Part shown: piece after piece, positions 1 to 5,444 of the stretch
How positions within the stretch are numbered: position 1 is the first letter of the stretch
How the letters are laid out: each line of letters starts with the position of its first letter
The notes under the pieces: generated by a model
Database searches by the model: none
The model's input: the letters and a program-made list of their open reading frames with translations, nothing else
What the model was told of the DNA's origin: nothing
NCBI RefSeq assembly: GCF_035271705.1
Contig: NZ_DATERI010000056.1
Location: 1 to 7,617 of the forward strand
Reading direction: 5' to 3'
DNA length: 7,617 bases
Source of the DNA: Buttiauxella sp035271705
Lineage (GTDB): Bacteria > Pseudomonadota > Gammaproteobacteria > Enterobacterales > Enterobacteriaceae
Position numbers and translations under genes: made by a program

Positions 1-207
1 CGTAACAAACATCGTTTCCGTATTCTGAATCGTCGTTTCTCACATGCGCACGTTGATCGCCTGCATCAACAAAACGTGCAGAGTATCGAAACCAGCTCGC
101 TGCACCTCGGTTTACTCGGGGACATGAAGCGTCTGAACTCGTTGTTCTGCGCCGTCGCGTACAGCGTACTTGAGCAGCCCGACGATGATGAGCGCGACGA
201 ATATTAA
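1..207 (+). CDS. yjbB: YjbB, Na/Pi cotransporter family protein (3' end only)
   Basis: Frame 1 is open from the first base and ends with TAA at 205-207, giving the last 68 residues of a protein whose start lies outside the window. The tail is hydrophilic, with a basic stretch (RNKHRFRILNRR), a helix-like segment (SIETSSLHLGLLGDMKRLNS) and an acidic end (DDDERDEY). It matches my recollection of the C-terminus of E. coli YjbB, a Na+/phosphate cotransporter-like inner-membrane protein whose C-terminal part is a cytoplasmic PhoU-like helical domain. The K-12 gene is also followed by the rluF/yjbD/lysC/pgi block, which supports the call. No membrane segment is visible in this fragment, as expected for the tail. 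I see no intrinsic terminator in the 34 bases before the convergent antitoxin gene. Confidence 0.85.
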   Translation, partial: RNKHRFRILNRRFSHAHVDRLHQQNVQSIETSSLHLGLLGDMKRLNSLFCAVAYSVLEQPDDDERDEY

Positions 208-241
208 CGCACAAGACACTTTCTGAATTGAAGGTGCCGGC

Positions 242-532
242 TCAGGAATGAGGAACTTTAGTGGTCAACTCAATCCCCAGCGCCTTCATCACTGCGAGAG
301 TGCTTTTAAGTGTCGGATTTCCATCTTCACTAAACGAACGGTATAACTGCTCGCGTGATAAGCCGGTTTCACTGGCAACGGATGCCATACCTTTCGCTCG
401 AGCCACAATACCTAGTGCTTTGGCAATGTACGCGGCATCGCCGGTTTCCAGTGCATCGGCCATGAAAAAGGAAATTTCTTCATCATCAACTAATGCTGCT
501 GCTGGGTCATATGTTGTAAATGTTCCACTCAT
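242..532 (-). CDS. Type II antitoxin, HTH addiction-module antidote protein (COG3636/TIGR02684-like)
   Basis: This 96-residue protein resembles the antidote family paired with RelE/ParE-like killer proteins. Residues 1-45 form an acidic N-terminal part (YDPAAALVDDEEISFFMADALETGD), typical of the toxin-facing segment. Residues about 46-86 form a Cro/C1-type helix-turn-helix: GMASVASETGLSREQLYRSF followed by the family-typical GNPTLKSTLAVMKALG. The start at 532 is preferred over an in-frame ATG at 583. It gives the canonical family N-terminus and is preceded by a purine-rich GGAAGGAAC about 8 bases upstream. The gene begins inside the last codons of the toxin gene (26-base overlap), so the pair is probably translationally coupled. 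By family knowledge it neutralises the toxin by direct binding and represses its own promoter. The exact toxin target cannot be read from the sequence. Confidence 0.9.
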   Translation of the reverse strand: MSGTFTTYDPAAALVDDEEISFFMADALETGDAAYIAKALGIVARAKGMASVASETGLSREQLYRSFSEDGNPTLKSTLAVMKALGIELTTKVPHS

Positions 533-839
533 CCTCTTGTTCCTTCCAGGTTTTCGCCAGCATTCTTGCAATGGCAATATCATTAGTTTGAGAGCTCTTA
601 TTACCGCCGCAAAGAATCAACAGAATTGAATGGTCATACTGGCGGTAATAGATACGGTAGCCGGGACCATAGTGAATTCTCAGTTCACTGATACCTTCAC
701 CAACAGATGCAACATCACCAGGTAAATCATTAGCAAGGCGGTAAAGCCGAGCGGCGATGGCGGTTCGTGCTCGTTTATCTTTGAGGTTCAATACCCATTT
801 TTGGAATGAGGTCGATTGTATAAGCTCTTTTGTTGACAT
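507..839 (-). CDS. Type II toxin, RelE/ParE superfamily (COG3657/TIGR02683-like)
   Basis: The product is a 110-residue basic protein with the features of the RelE/ParE-like addiction-module killer family. It has an N-terminal helical hairpin (residues 8-40: TSFQKWVLNLKDKRARTAIAARLYRLAND), a central ISELRIHYGPGYRIYY strand motif (50-65), a LLILCGGNKSSQ strand (73-84) and a C-terminal helix (DIAIARMLAKTWKE). Length is normal for the family. Toxin comes first and antitoxin second, as in higBA-type operons. Members are generally ribosome-dependent mRNA endonucleases, but that activity is inferred here. There is no Shine-Dalgarno sequence before the ATG: the upstream bases are ...TTTTATAAACTACA. 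Translation may therefore be weak or leaderless. The module occupies the place of pepE in E. coli K-12, which points to acquisition or replacement. Confidence 0.9.
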   Translation of the reverse strand: MSTKELIQSTSFQKWVLNLKDKRARTAIAARLYRLANDLPGDVASVGEGISELRIHYGPGYRIYYRQYDHSILLILCGGNKSSQTNDIAIARMLAKTWKEQEDEWNIYNI

Positions 840-840
840 T

Positions 841-890
841 GTAGTTTATAAAATACTTTGAGGGTAGAGAGTCGAAATCTGAAAGTATTC
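841..890 (-). promoter_or_regulatory. Candidate promoter/operator of the toxin-antitoxin module
   Basis: Directly upstream of the toxin ATG lie two symmetric structures. A 16-bp palindrome at 841-856 (GTAGTTTATAAAATAC on the plus strand) matches its own reverse complement at 14 of 16 positions. An exact 8-bp inverted repeat pairs AATACTTT (852-859) with AAAGTATT (882-889), centres 30 bp apart, about three helical turns. On the minus strand the palindrome contains TATAAA (850-845), a good -10 element, which would place transcription start at or next to the ATG. No convincing -35 box is seen. Antitoxins of this type commonly bind such palindromes to repress their operon; that role is inferred. 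Confidence 0.5.
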
Positions 891-1050
891 GTTTGGTGGC
901 GTTTCACAATGGGGTTGTTATCAACTTGGAAAGAGGGCCGCAACCCACTTTTTCGCTCTGCGAGATCCCTCGAGATAATCAGACAATGTGTGTTCTGCCT
1001 GTTCGCATCGCCTCTCAGGTAAGGTATATTCCAGGTTTTACGGAGGAATC

Positions 1051-1923
1051 ATGCTGACCAATTCATCTATACGACTGAACAAATACATCAGCGAGAGCGG
1101 TATCTGCTCCCGTCGTGATGCCGATCGTTACATCGAACAAGGGAATGTTTTTATCAACGGCAAACGCGCCGCGATTGGCGATCAGGTATTTGCCGGAGAC
1201 GTGGTGAAGGTTAATGGTCAGCTCATTGAACCCCGTGACGAAGACGATCTGGTTCTTATCGCGCTGAACAAGCCTGTGGGTATCGTGAGTACCACCGAAG
1301 ATGGCGAAAAGGACAACATTGTCGATTTCGTTAACCACAGCAAACGCGTTTTCCCTATTGGGCGTTTAGATAAAGACTCCCAGGGGCTGATTTTCCTCAC
1401 CAACCATGGCGATCTGGTGAATAAAATCCTGCGTGCTGGGAATGACCATGAAAAAGAGTACGTCGTTACGGTCAATAAACCGGTCACTGACGAGTTCATT
1501 CGTGGCATGGGCGCAGGTGTTCCGATGCTGGGCACCGTAACCAAAAAATGCAAAGTGAAGAAAGAAGCACCGTTTGTGTTTCGCATCACCTTGGTACAAG
1601 GCCTTAACCGGCAGATTCGCCGTATGTGCGAACACTTTGGTTATGAAGTGACGAAGCTTGAACGTACTCGCATTATGAACGTCAGTATGAAAGGGCTACC
1701 GCTGGGTGAATGGCGCGATTTAACCGAAGATGAGTTGGTCGAGCTGTTTAAACTGATTGAGAATTCTTCTTCAGAGGCGAAGCCTGCAAAAAAACCAAAG
1801 GCCAAACCCGCCGTTGCAAAAAAACCGGTAAGTGCAGTGCCAAAGAGCAGCGCGAAAACCCCGGCAGAGCTTGCTTCACGCAAACGCTTTGCTCAGCCAG
1901 GGCGCAAAAAGAAAGGGCGCTAG
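1051..1923 (+). CDS. rluF: RluF, 23S rRNA/tRNA pseudouridine synthase
   Basis: The 290-residue product equals E. coli RluF in length and nearly matches it in sequence. RluF isomerises uridine to pseudouridine at U2604 of 23S rRNA and also at U35 of tRNA-Tyr. Residues about 7-54 are an S4 RNA-binding domain (IRLNKYISESGICSRRDADR...GDVVKVNG). Residues about 66-230 are the RsuA-type catalytic domain, with the GRLDKDSQGL motif carrying catalytic Asp107 and the GLNRQIRRMCEHFGYEV motif near 184-200. Residues 240-290 form a Lys/Ala/Pro-rich basic tail ending in GRKKKGR, probably disordered and RNA-contacting. The ATG at 1051 is chosen over an in-frame ATG at 988 because it has a strong GGAGG four bases upstream and gives the family length. 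A possible -10 (GATAAT, 974-979) lies upstream without a clear -35. The gene converges on yjbD with a one-base gap. Confidence 0.97.
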   Translation: MLTNSSIRLNKYISESGICSRRDADRYIEQGNVFINGKRAAIGDQVFAGDVVKVNGQLIEPRDEDDLVLIALNKPVGIVSTTEDGEKDNIVDFVNHSKRVFPIGRLDKDSQGLIFLTNHGDLVNKILRAGNDHEKEYVVTVNKPVTDEFIRGMGAGVPMLGTVTKKCKVKKEAPFVFRITLVQGLNRQIRRMCEHFGYEVTKLERTRIMNVSMKGLPLGEWRDLTEDELVELFKLIENSSSEAKPAKKPKAKPAVAKKPVSAVPKSSAKTPAELASRKRFAQPGRKKKGR

Positions 1924-1924
1924 G

Positions 1925-2200
1925 TTAGCGCTTTCCGCGTGAATGGCTGTTGGCAGACCAGGAATAAGTGGCAGATGTATCTGGTTTTGCCGCTTTTTGC
2001 TTTTTGATCTGGCGCACTTTTTTAGCCGCCTGTTCACGTGCTTCCATTAATTGGTCGATATAGGTTTTTTTAACGTGGTTGATTTCTGAGTTTGTCAGGG
2101 GGCGACCATGGGCGATGCGTGCGCGGTCTAGCCGCGTTTTCAGTTCGCGCTGCTCGGCTTCGGTCATATCTTGCTGTGTCAGTCTTGATGTGGACATCAT
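1925..2200 (-). CDS. yjbD: YjbD, DUF3811 family protein of unknown function
   Basis: This is a 91-residue, highly charged protein. The segment MTEAEQRELKTRLDRARIAHGRPLTNSEINHVKKTYID and the ending SWSANSHSRGKR match my recollection of E. coli YjbD (90 residues, DUF3811). It is predicted soluble and mostly helical, with a coiled-coil-like Lys/Ala/Gln-rich stretch at about residues 50-72 (LMEAREQAAKKVRQIKKQK). No catalytic motif is visible and the function is unknown. Two adjacent ATG codons (2200 and 2197) could serve as start. An AGAGG lies 5 bases before the first and 8 before the second, and the second gives exactly the K-12 length. The gene overlaps nothing, but its stop lies one base from that of rluF, so any terminator for either gene must lie inside the other. 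Confidence 0.92.
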   Translation of the reverse strand: MMSTSRLTQQDMTEAEQRELKTRLDRARIAHGRPLTNSEINHVKKTYIDQLMEAREQAAKKVRQIKKQKAAKPDTSATYSWSANSHSRGKR

Positions 2201-2393
2201 TGCGGCCTCTTATGAAGTGGCCTCCAGTGTAAAGCAAAGTGCCCGCTAGCTCAGTAAAAATCAGCTTCTGGTCGCAAAGTTAGCCGAATATGTTGGTAAA
2301 TATGCACAGTTGTATTGGCAAATTTGTTAGCGTTTCGCTGAGTTAAAAGCAAAAAGCCCGGTTTCCCGAGCTTTTTGCTAAATCAGTAGTGCA
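2201..2393. other. Intergenic region between panS and yjbD
   Basis: The region is non-coding. It holds the panS terminator (2348-2379) and whatever promoter drives yjbD. The best minus-strand -10 guess is TACACT (about 2225-2230) with only a poor -35 (CTGAGC) 17 bp upstream, so no promoter is called. I see no further gene or RNA in it. Confidence 0.5.
2348..2379 (-). terminator. Intrinsic terminator of panS
   Basis: Read on the minus strand, the RNA forms AGCUCGG-GAAA-CCGGGCU, a 7-bp stem with one G-U pair closed by a GNRA (GAAA) tetraloop. It is followed by UUUUGCUUUU. The outer arms AGCAAAAAGC/GCTTTTTGCT are exactly complementary, so the hairpin could also act weakly on plus-strand transcripts. 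It lies 15 bases past the panS stop, which fits termination of panS before yjbD. Confidence 0.88.
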
Positions 2394-3341
2394 TCAAGCG
2401 CGGCGCTTTTTCAACTGCTTATCTTTGTTTTCATCAATCGTTTTGCCAGACCAGTAACCTGCCAGAAGCGAGCCGGACAGATTGTGCCACACCGAGAACA
2501 GTGCGCCAGGAAGGGCTGCCAATGGTGAGAAGTACATCTTGCCAAGAGCGGCCGCAAGGCCTGAGTTCTGCATACCCACTTCAATTGCCAGTGTGCGACA
2601 AGTGGACTCATCAAAGCCAAAGAGTTTTCCGCCCCAATATCCGCTCAGTAACCCAATACTGTTATGCAGAATGACCGCAATGATAACCATCAGGCCAACC
2701 GATGCGATATGCGAAGCTGAACCGGCCACCACGGCACTGATAATCGCCAGAATACACAGCATCGAAAACGCGGGCAACCAGGGTTCGACACGCTTTACAA
2801 GGCGCGGGAAGAGGTGGTGTAAAATCAAACCGAGGCCAATGGGGATCACCACGATTTTCAGGATGCTCAGTAGCATACCCATCACATCCACTTGGATTTC
2901 CGCATCGACATACAAACGTGTCAGTAATGGGGTAGCAAAAACCCCGACCAGCGTGGACACAGAGGAAATGGTCACCGAGAGTGCCACATCGCCTTTTGCC
3001 AGATAAATCATCACGTTTGATGCCGTACCACTCGCCACACTGCCTACCAGAACCATCCCTGCGGAAAGATCAGGTGGCATATTGAATAGTTTCGCCAGGA
3101 CCCAGGCCGCCAGTGGCATGATCAGATAGTGCAAAAACGTTGCCGCCGCGACAGGGGCAGGGCGTGATAACACCCGTTTAAAATCATCCAGCCGTAGATG
3201 CACGCCCATGCCAAACATAATCAGCATCAAAAGCGTGCTGACCCACGGGCCGAGGGGGGTGAACGTGCCGGGAGTATAGAAGGCGAGTACAGACAGCAGC
3301 ACCGCCCAGAGCGGGAACAGCCGGGTGAATACAGAGAGCAT
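2394..3341 (-). CDS. panS: PanS-type (keto)pantoate transporter, bile acid:sodium symporter (BASS) fold
   Basis: This is a 315-residue, very hydrophobic protein with about 9-10 membrane helices spread over residues 5-297 and a short basic cytoplasmic tail (KDKQLKKRRA). It carries the two BASS crossover signatures: GMVLVGSVASGTASNVMIYL (95-114) and IEVGMQNSGLAAALG (253-267). In structurally known BASS proteins the second one supplies Glu and Gln (here E254 and Q258) to sodium sites. The whole sequence resembles the Salmonella protein PanS, which takes up ketopantoate and pantoate for coenzyme A synthesis. The substrate here is inferred from that similarity. The start is supported by AAGGA seven bases upstream. 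Terminators before and after it suggest a single-gene transcript. In K-12 yjbD and lysC are adjacent, so this gene is a lineage difference. Confidence 0.85.
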   Translation of the reverse strand: MLSVFTRLFPLWAVLLSVLAFYTPGTFTPLGPWVSTLLMLIMFGMGVHLRLDDFKRVLSRPAPVAAATFLHYLIMPLAAWVLAKLFNMPPDLSAGMVLVGSVASGTASNVMIYLAKGDVALSVTISSVSTLVGVFATPLLTRLYVDAEIQVDVMGMLLSILKIVVIPIGLGLILHHLFPRLVKRVEPWLPAFSMLCILAIISAVVAGSASHIASVGLMVIIAVILHNSIGLLSGYWGGKLFGFDESTCRTLAIEVGMQNSGLAAALGKMYFSPLAALPGALFSVWHNLSGSLLAGYWSGKTIDENKDKQLKKRRA

Positions 3342-3382
3342 ATTGAGATCCTTGCAAGTGTTGTGTTGTTTTATGGTTATAA

Positions 3383-3408
3383 AAATGCCGGGATCGAGCC
3401 CGGCATTT
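3383..3408 (-). terminator. Intrinsic terminator of lysC
   Basis: A perfect 10-bp stem (AAATGCCGGG / CCCGGCATTT) encloses a 6-base loop. On the minus strand it is followed by a U-rich tract (ATTTTTATAA). It begins 26 bases past the lysC stop codon and precedes panS, separating the two genes. The adjacent TATAAC (minus strand, about 3376-3381) could serve as a -10 for panS, but no -35 stands out. Confidence 0.92.
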
Positions 3409-3433
3409 GGTATTCATCTCATGAGTTTAAAAA

Positions 3434-4789
3434 TTATTCAAACAGATTGTGGTGAAGTTTTTTCACGACTTGTTCAACGTCATCGCCAGGCACCAGGAAG
3501 CACAGGTTATAGCTGGATGCGCCGTAACAAATCATACGGATATTGAACGGATCGAGTACGCCAAACACCTCTTTGCCCACGCCACAAGCTTTGGACAGGT
3601 TGTTACCGATGATAGCGACCAACGCGAGGTTTTCTTCCACTTCCACACGGCATAGCGAGGAAAGCTCAGTCAGCAATGACGTGGTCAGCAGGCTTTCATC
3701 TGTCGATGTTGAACCCGTGGTGTCCAGCGTCAGCGCGATGCTGACTTCGGACGTGGTAATCAAATCGACGGAAATATTGTGGTGCGCCAGAATATTGAAA
3801 ACTTCCGCGAGGAAACCGTGAGCGTGCAACATGCTCAAGCTATTCAGTGTCACCAGGGTTTGTTTGCGGCGAACAGCCAGAGCGCGGAACAACGGCGGAT
3901 TGTCGGTTGCATTACATACGAGAGTTCCACCCGCTTTTGGATCTTTGCTGGAGCCGACAAACACCGGGATATCACGACGAACGGCAGGCATTAATGTTGC
4001 TGGATGCAGGACTTTTGCACCGAATGTTGCCATTTCAGCGGCTTCTTCAAATGTGATTTTGTCGATGCGTTTTGCCGAGGGCACCATGCGTGGATCGGTG
4101 GTGTAAATGCCCGGGACGTCAGTCCAGATATCAACACGGCTGGCATTTAACGCTTCACCCAACAGTGCGGCAGTATAGTCGCTACCGCCACGGCCAAGCG
4201 TGGTGGTGCGGCCTTTGGCTTCGCTACCGATAAAGCCTTGAGTAATCACCAGGGATTGTGCCAGACGCGGTTGAAGCTGCTGGCTTGCCAGCTCTGCTAA
4301 TGTCGCCACATCAGGTTCAGCGCGGCCAAAACGGTCGTTGGTACGCATGATTTTGCGGATATCAAACCATTGTGCATCGACTTTGCGTTCACGCAGGATC
4401 TCAACAAACAGCAGCGTAGACATTAATTCGCCGTGGCTGACCAGTTCGTCAGTTAACGCGGTAGAAGTCGCCAGTGATGCCGCTTCAGCCAGGGTGGTGA
4501 TGTTTTCAAGCAGGCGTTCAATTTCTTCGCGGATGATCTGCGGATGAGACAGACGTTCGACGATGTCATATTGAATTTTGCGAATAGCATCAAGCTTAAC
4601 GAAACGCTCCGTCGCTTCCAGGCCTTGCGCCAGCGCAACCAGCAAATTGGTGATACCCGCAGAAGCGGAAAGTACCACTACGCGAACATTTTCATCGGCA
4701 AGCACCACGTCGGCGCTGCGATTCATTGCGTCGTAATCAGCAACGCTGGTGCCGCCAAATTTGGCGATAACGGTTTGTGGGTAAGACAT
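3434..4789 (-). CDS. lysC: LysC, lysine-sensitive aspartokinase III
   Basis: LysC phosphorylates L-aspartate with ATP to 4-phospho-aspartate, the first step toward lysine, threonine, methionine and diaminopimelate. The protein has 451 residues (E. coli 449). The amino-acid kinase domain covers about 7-285: the nucleotide-binding KFGGTS motif (10-15), the SASAGITNLL loop, the aspartate-site segment LTDELVSHGELMS (112-124), TTLGRGGSDYTAALL (196-210) and TDVPGIYTTDPR (223-234). Two ACT domains follow (about 315-451) and include GFLAEVFNILAHHNISVDLITTSEVS and the NIRMICYGASSYNLCFLV strand region; in the E. coli enzyme this region binds inhibitory lysine. The start at 4789 has GAGG five bases upstream and fits the family N-terminus. 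Expression is under a lysine riboswitch in the long leader. No key residue is missing. Confidence 0.98.
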   Translation of the reverse strand: MSYPQTVIAKFGGTSVADYDAMNRSADVVLADENVRVVVLSASAGITNLLVALAQGLEATERFVKLDAIRKIQYDIVERLSHPQIIREEIERLLENITTLAEAASLATSTALTDELVSHGELMSTLLFVEILRERKVDAQWFDIRKIMRTNDRFGRAEPDVATLAELASQQLQPRLAQSLVITQGFIGSEAKGRTTTLGRGGSDYTAALLGEALNASRVDIWTDVPGIYTTDPRMVPSAKRIDKITFEEAAEMATFGAKVLHPATLMPAVRRDIPVFVGSSKDPKAGGTLVCNATDNPPLFRALAVRRKQTLVTLNSLSMLHAHGFLAEVFNILAHHNISVDLITTSEVSIALTLDTTGSTSTDESLLTTSLLTELSSLCRVEVEENLALVAIIGNNLSKACGVGKEVFGVLDPFNIRMICYGASSYNLCFLVPGDDVEQVVKKLHHNLFE

Positions 4790-4899
4790 TACAACCTCGT
4801 GTCAGGGAGCAATCCGTCATTCTTCAGGCTGCATCTTTGTTGGATGCACTCGAATAAATCCGGAGTAATGGCATTAAATTTTTCAGCCTTGGCACAAGG
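4790..4899 (-). promoter_or_regulatory. lysC expression platform with SD-sequestering pairing
   Basis: The lysC ribosome-binding sequence CACGAGG (minus strand, 4801-4795) is complementary to CCUUGUG (4899-4893) over 7 positions with one G-U pair, which would hide the SD. The same CCUUG can instead fold locally with CAAGG as CCUUG-UGC-CAAGG (4899-4887), which would leave the SD free. Two mutually exclusive states beside a riboswitch indicate control of translation initiation. A pyrimidine-rich, G-poor stretch just upstream (about 4896-4938) could serve Rho or RNase E. Those two roles are inferred from what is known of the E. coli lysC leader. Confidence 0.7.
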
Positions 4900-4940
4900 G
4901 GGGAAGAGAAAGGGGCAGACGTAGAAAAGAAAACCTGAAC

Positions 4941-5206
4941 TACGGATACACCCAGAAGCGCCCCACCTTGTCTACCCAGAGTCTGTACATTACAACGCAA
5001 TGTGTCCGGGTATAAGCATCCGACTACCGAATGCTTCTGGTGACAACCCAAGGGATTCAGCCCTTGTAGTCGATAACATACGCTGCCATACGCATATTAT
5101 CTCGGCGTCGCTCCCCCTCCTGTGTCGTCTGCGGATTGGCTCCTCAAACACGATACCTGGGCGACGCGCCTCTTCTGGCTTACTCACAAGTGAGCAAGTA
5201 GCCGTA
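4941..5206 (-). promoter_or_regulatory. Lysine riboswitch (L-box) in the lysC leader
   Basis: On the minus strand the conserved L-box core elements appear in order: AGAGGCGCG (start of the aptamer), GGAGGAGCCAAT, AGGGGGAGCGACGCCGA, then P3, P4 and P5. P1 is CCAGAAG (5178-5172) with CUUCUGG (4958-4952). P3 is an 11-bp helix in 5101-5072. P4 is AAGGG/CCCUU around a six-base loop (5065-5050). P5 is UUGUC-CCAGA (5046-5036) with UCUGG-GACAA (4980-4968). Outside P1, a UACGGCUAC/GUAUCCGUA helix (5206-5198 with 4949-4941, one mismatch) and a 7-bp hairpin with a CUUG loop (5197-5180) extend the base. The aptamer senses lysine and lowers LysC production. P5 appears longer than in E. coli, with an added hairpin (5011-4974). 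Confidence 0.95.
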
Positions 5207-5208
5207 TA

Positions 5209-5237
5209 CAAATAAAATGTAACGCGACAGATGTCAA
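5209..5237 (-). promoter_or_regulatory. lysC promoter
   Basis: A perfect -35 TTGACA (5237-5232) lies 17 bp from a weak -10 TATTTG (5214-5209). Transcription would start near 5202-5206, right at the 5' edge of the riboswitch base helix, giving a leader of about 410 nt. The position fits an L-box-controlled gene. The poor -10 leaves the exact start uncertain. Confidence 0.65.
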
Positions 5238-5351
5238 CGTCTGAAAGATGCAGAGTTTTCATTCTGTACCCGTGCCATTAGGGTGTGGGGTAAGGTCGGT
5301 GTCGTTTGTCCATCTACTGCGGTAGTTTTTCATTCTTCCCTAGGCGTGAAA

Positions 5352-5380
5352 TTGGCACTGTACCGAGATTTTTCTCTAAA
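5352..5380 (+). promoter_or_regulatory. Candidate pgi promoter
   Basis: TTGGCA (5352-5357, 5 of 6 to the -35 consensus) is separated by 17 bp from TCTAAA (5375-5380, 4 of 6 to the -10 consensus). Transcription from it would begin near 5387 and give pgi a leader of about 208 nt that includes the 5409-5444 stem-loop. This is a motif match only. Confidence 0.4.
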
Positions 5381-5408
5381 TAATCCAGACAACCAAAATA
5401 TTCATTTA

Positions 5409-5444
5409 ATCGCGTTGCTTGCGCTGTTGCGCTCCCAACGCGAT
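5409..5444 (+). repeat. Inverted repeat / stem-loop in the pgi leader
   Basis: ATCGCGTTG (5409-5417) is perfectly complementary to CAACGCGAT (5436-5444). Inside it, GCGC-TGTT-GCGC forms a second 4-bp stem with a tetraloop, separated from the outer stem by a symmetric 3x3 internal loop (CTT/TCC). No T-run follows, so it is not an intrinsic terminator for the plus strand. It may be an mRNA-leader structure or a protein-binding dyad. Confidence 0.6.

Noticed and set aside
533..583. Longer antitoxin start at 583
   Set aside because: The added residues (MILPLQECWRKPGRNKR) are toxin-gene sequence read in another frame and do not match the antidote family, and the ATG at 532 has a better ribosome-binding sequence.
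988..1050. Upstream in-frame ATG at 988 that would give RluF 21 extra residues
   Set aside because: The ATG at 1051 has a strong GGAGG and gives the exact 290-residue family length; the extra residues resemble no RluF N-terminus.
840..1050. Search for a pepE remnant or mobile-element ends next to the toxin-antitoxin module
   Set aside because: No PepE-like translation, no inverted terminal repeats of an IS and no flanking direct repeats could be found by eye.
2482..3006. 174-codon open frame antisense to panS
   Set aside because: It is entirely opposite a clear membrane-transporter gene, and its translation has no coherent domain.
4824..5262. Open frames within the lysC leader
   Set aside because: These bases are accounted for by the lysine riboswitch and its expression platform; the translations are not protein-like.
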